From Candidatus Omnitrophota bacterium (lineage in GTDB: Bacteria; Omnitrophota; Gorgyraeia; Gygaellales; Profunditerraquicolaceae), in NCBI GenBank assembly GCA_028716705.1, contig JAQUPI010000015.1, forward strand, positions 1 to 35,467: a stretch of DNA of 35,467 nucleotides, written 5' to 3'. Both the position numbers and the translations under genes were made by a program. The notes beneath the pieces were generated by a model that was not told where the DNA came from, ran no database searches, and saw only the letters and a list, made by a program, of their open reading frames with translations. This document shows, one piece after another, positions 34,205-35,467 of the stretch (within the stretch, counting starts at the first letter, position 1; every line of letters starts with the position of its first letter).

Positions 34205-35457
34205 CGCGCGGCAAAAGCAAGGTAGGCATCCTAAGCCTGGGATGCCCAAGGAATTTAGTCGATTCTGAAAATATCCTGGGGAGGCTTTCCCTGAAGGGCT
34301 GCCGGATAGTGGATATGGATAAGGCGGATATCGGGATCGTCAATACTTGCGCTTTTATTGAAGAGGCAAAAAAAGAATCCATAGACGCCATACTGGACCT
34401 GGCTGAATTAAAGAGGGAGGGGAAACTCAAGAAAATAATCGTCTACGGATGCCTTCCTTCACGCTACGGCGGCCAATTGCAAAAGGAACTGCCCGAAGTC
34501 GACGCCTTTGTAGGCAGAATTTCCCTGAATCACATTCGCCATCCGTTTTCCCTTACTCCCGGACATTACGCTTACTTGAAGATCTGCGAAGGGTGTATAA
34601 ATAATTGCAGTTATTGCGTGATCCCTAAGATAAAAGGAGGCCTCGCCAGTCTTGACGAGGATTCCATACTCGACAGGGTCAAGCTCCTAAATAAAAAAAG
34701 GGTCTCGGAATTGAATATCATCGGGCAGGATATAACCGGATATGGTTTAGACCTGCGCGGTGATCTTAGATTAACGGCGCTTCTAAGGAAGATAATCGGG
34801 AAAACGCCGAATATCCCGTGGTTAAGGCTGCTTTATCTGAATCCGGCCCGCGTAAACGACGAGCTGTTGGACCTGGTCAAGGATGAGCCAAAGGTCTGCA
34901 AATATATCGATCTGCCGGTGCAGCATATTAACCGCCGTATACTGAAACTGATGAACCGTAATCCAGGTAAAGGGAAGATCCTGAAGCTGATCGATAAGAT
35001 CAGAAAGAAGATCCCGGATGCCGCCATCCGTACGTCGGTTATAGTCGGGTTTCCTTCAGAGACCGAGAAAGATTTTAAGGAATTGCTAGGCTTCATCCGG
35101 GATGTAAAATTCGAGCGGCTCGGCGCCTTTATTTATTCCCGCGAAGAGGGGACCAGGGCATTTAATTTTAAAAGCCAGGTCCCGGAAAAGGTGAAGCGGG
35201 AGCGTTTTGACGCGGTAATGACGCTTCAGCAGGAAATTTCCCGGGATGTGAATAAGAAGTTCCTGGGCAAGGCGCTCGAAGTCTTGATAGATGGCACAAA
35301 GGGCGGCGTTTATACGGGGCGCACCCAATATGACGCCCCGGAAGTTGACGGGATGGTCTATGTCGATTCCAGCAGATCCTTAAAACCGGGTGATCTGGTT
35401 AAGGTAGAGATAAAGGCTACCCTGGAATACGACCTCACGGGAAAGGCGTTAAGATGA
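34201..35457 (+). CDS. rimO: Ribosomal protein uS12 methylthiotransferase
   Basis: RimO is a radical-SAM enzyme that methylthiolates an aspartate of ribosomal protein uS12. The 418-residue protein has the MTTase domain with Cys15 in SLGCPRN, Cys50 in NTCAF and Cys84 in YGCLPSR binding the auxiliary cluster. The radical-SAM cluster is Cys132-x3-Cys136-x2-Cys139, and a TRAM domain occupies about 355-418. SLGCPRNLVDSE and CSYCVIP favour RimO over MiaB, and the close spacing with pgsA-like sequence downstream fits known rimO loci. It overlaps the RodZ-like gene by ATGA. Confidence 0.95.
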   Translation: MTRGKSKVGILSLGCPRNLVDSENILGRLSLKGCRIVDMDKADIGIVNTCAFIEEAKKESIDAILDLAELKREGKLKKIIVYGCLPSRYGGQLQKELPEVDAFVGRISLNHIRHPFSLTPGHYAYLKICEGCINNCSYCVIPKIKGGLASLDEDSILDRVKLLNKKRVSELNIIGQDITGYGLDLRGDLRLTALLRKIIGKTPNIPWLRLLYLNPARVNDELLDLVKDEPKVCKYIDLPVQHINRRILKLMNRNPGKGKILKLIDKIRKKIPDAAIRTSVIVGFPSETEKDFKELLGFIRDVKFERLGAFIYSREEGTRAFNFKSQVPEKVKRERFDAVMTLQQEISRDVNKKFLGKALEVLIDGTKGGVYTGRTQYDAPEVDGMVYVDSSRSLKPGDLVKVEIKATLEYDLTGKALR

Positions 35458-35467
35458 ATATAGCCAA
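35454..35467 (+). CDS. First codons of the next gene, possibly pgsA (partial)
   Basis: An ATG overlaps the rimO stop codon (ATGA), and the window then shows only M-N-I-A plus two bases. The N-terminus and the position behind rimO fit phosphatidylglycerophosphate synthase, whose proteins often begin MNIANKLT or similar and which commonly follows rimO. With four residues visible this is a context guess. Confidence 0.4.

Overview
The window is a gene-dense, moderate-GC bacterial segment. Nearly all genes run on the + strand, and many overlap by 4 to 8 bases (ATGA, GTGA and ATG(N)5 style junctions). A bacterial-type acetyl-CoA synthase (acsB) lies next to a ferredoxin/FAD oxidoreductase pair, and the rest is housekeeping in an order I associate with uncultured anaerobes such as Candidatus Omnitrophota (OP3). 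That lineage assignment is inference from gene content and style; no rRNA is present to confirm it.

Layout: (1) 1-3549: end of a 4Fe-4S ferredoxin gene, an FAD/NAD(P) oxidoreductase and acsB, a carbonyl-branch Wood-Ljungdahl module. (2) 3701-12882: polA, glgA, coaE, rho, rpmE, prfA, prmC and murA in a tight run covering DNA repair and replication, glycogen, CoA, transcription termination, translation and peptidoglycan precursors. (3) 13013-18211: trpG-D-C-F, a roughly 200 bp fold-back element, then trpB-A under a near-consensus promoter of their own; trpE is not here. (4) 18208-20518: an M16 zinc peptidase and a CNNM/CBS membrane protein. (5) 20531-24522: a strong promoter, a 49-residue zinc-ribbon protein, rsfS, argS and recJ. 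(6) 24524-24751: rpmB, the only clear minus-strand gene, meeting recJ tail to tail with one base between them and facing divergently away from (7) 24872-28827: a helicase-nuclease and a tRNA dihydrouridine synthase. (8) 28807-35467: a strong promoter, rpsO, pnp, ftsK, a RodZ-like gene, rimO and the first codons of the next gene (possibly pgsA).

No CRISPR array, prophage, tRNA, rRNA or transposase gene was seen, and no stretch longer than 300 bases lacks a gene. The features least explained by ordinary annotation are non-coding. One is a family of short tandem heptanucleotide tracts, found between genes and also in frame inside prmC. One of these tracts is organised as a 109 bp inverted repeat between murA and trpG. 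Another is a fold-back element with 20-base terminal inverted repeats that supplies the trpF stop codon. The last is a perfect 18-bp hairpin at the predicted 5' end of the helicase transcript. I found no convincing new multi-gene system; the repeat and fold-back structures are the best candidates for follow-up.
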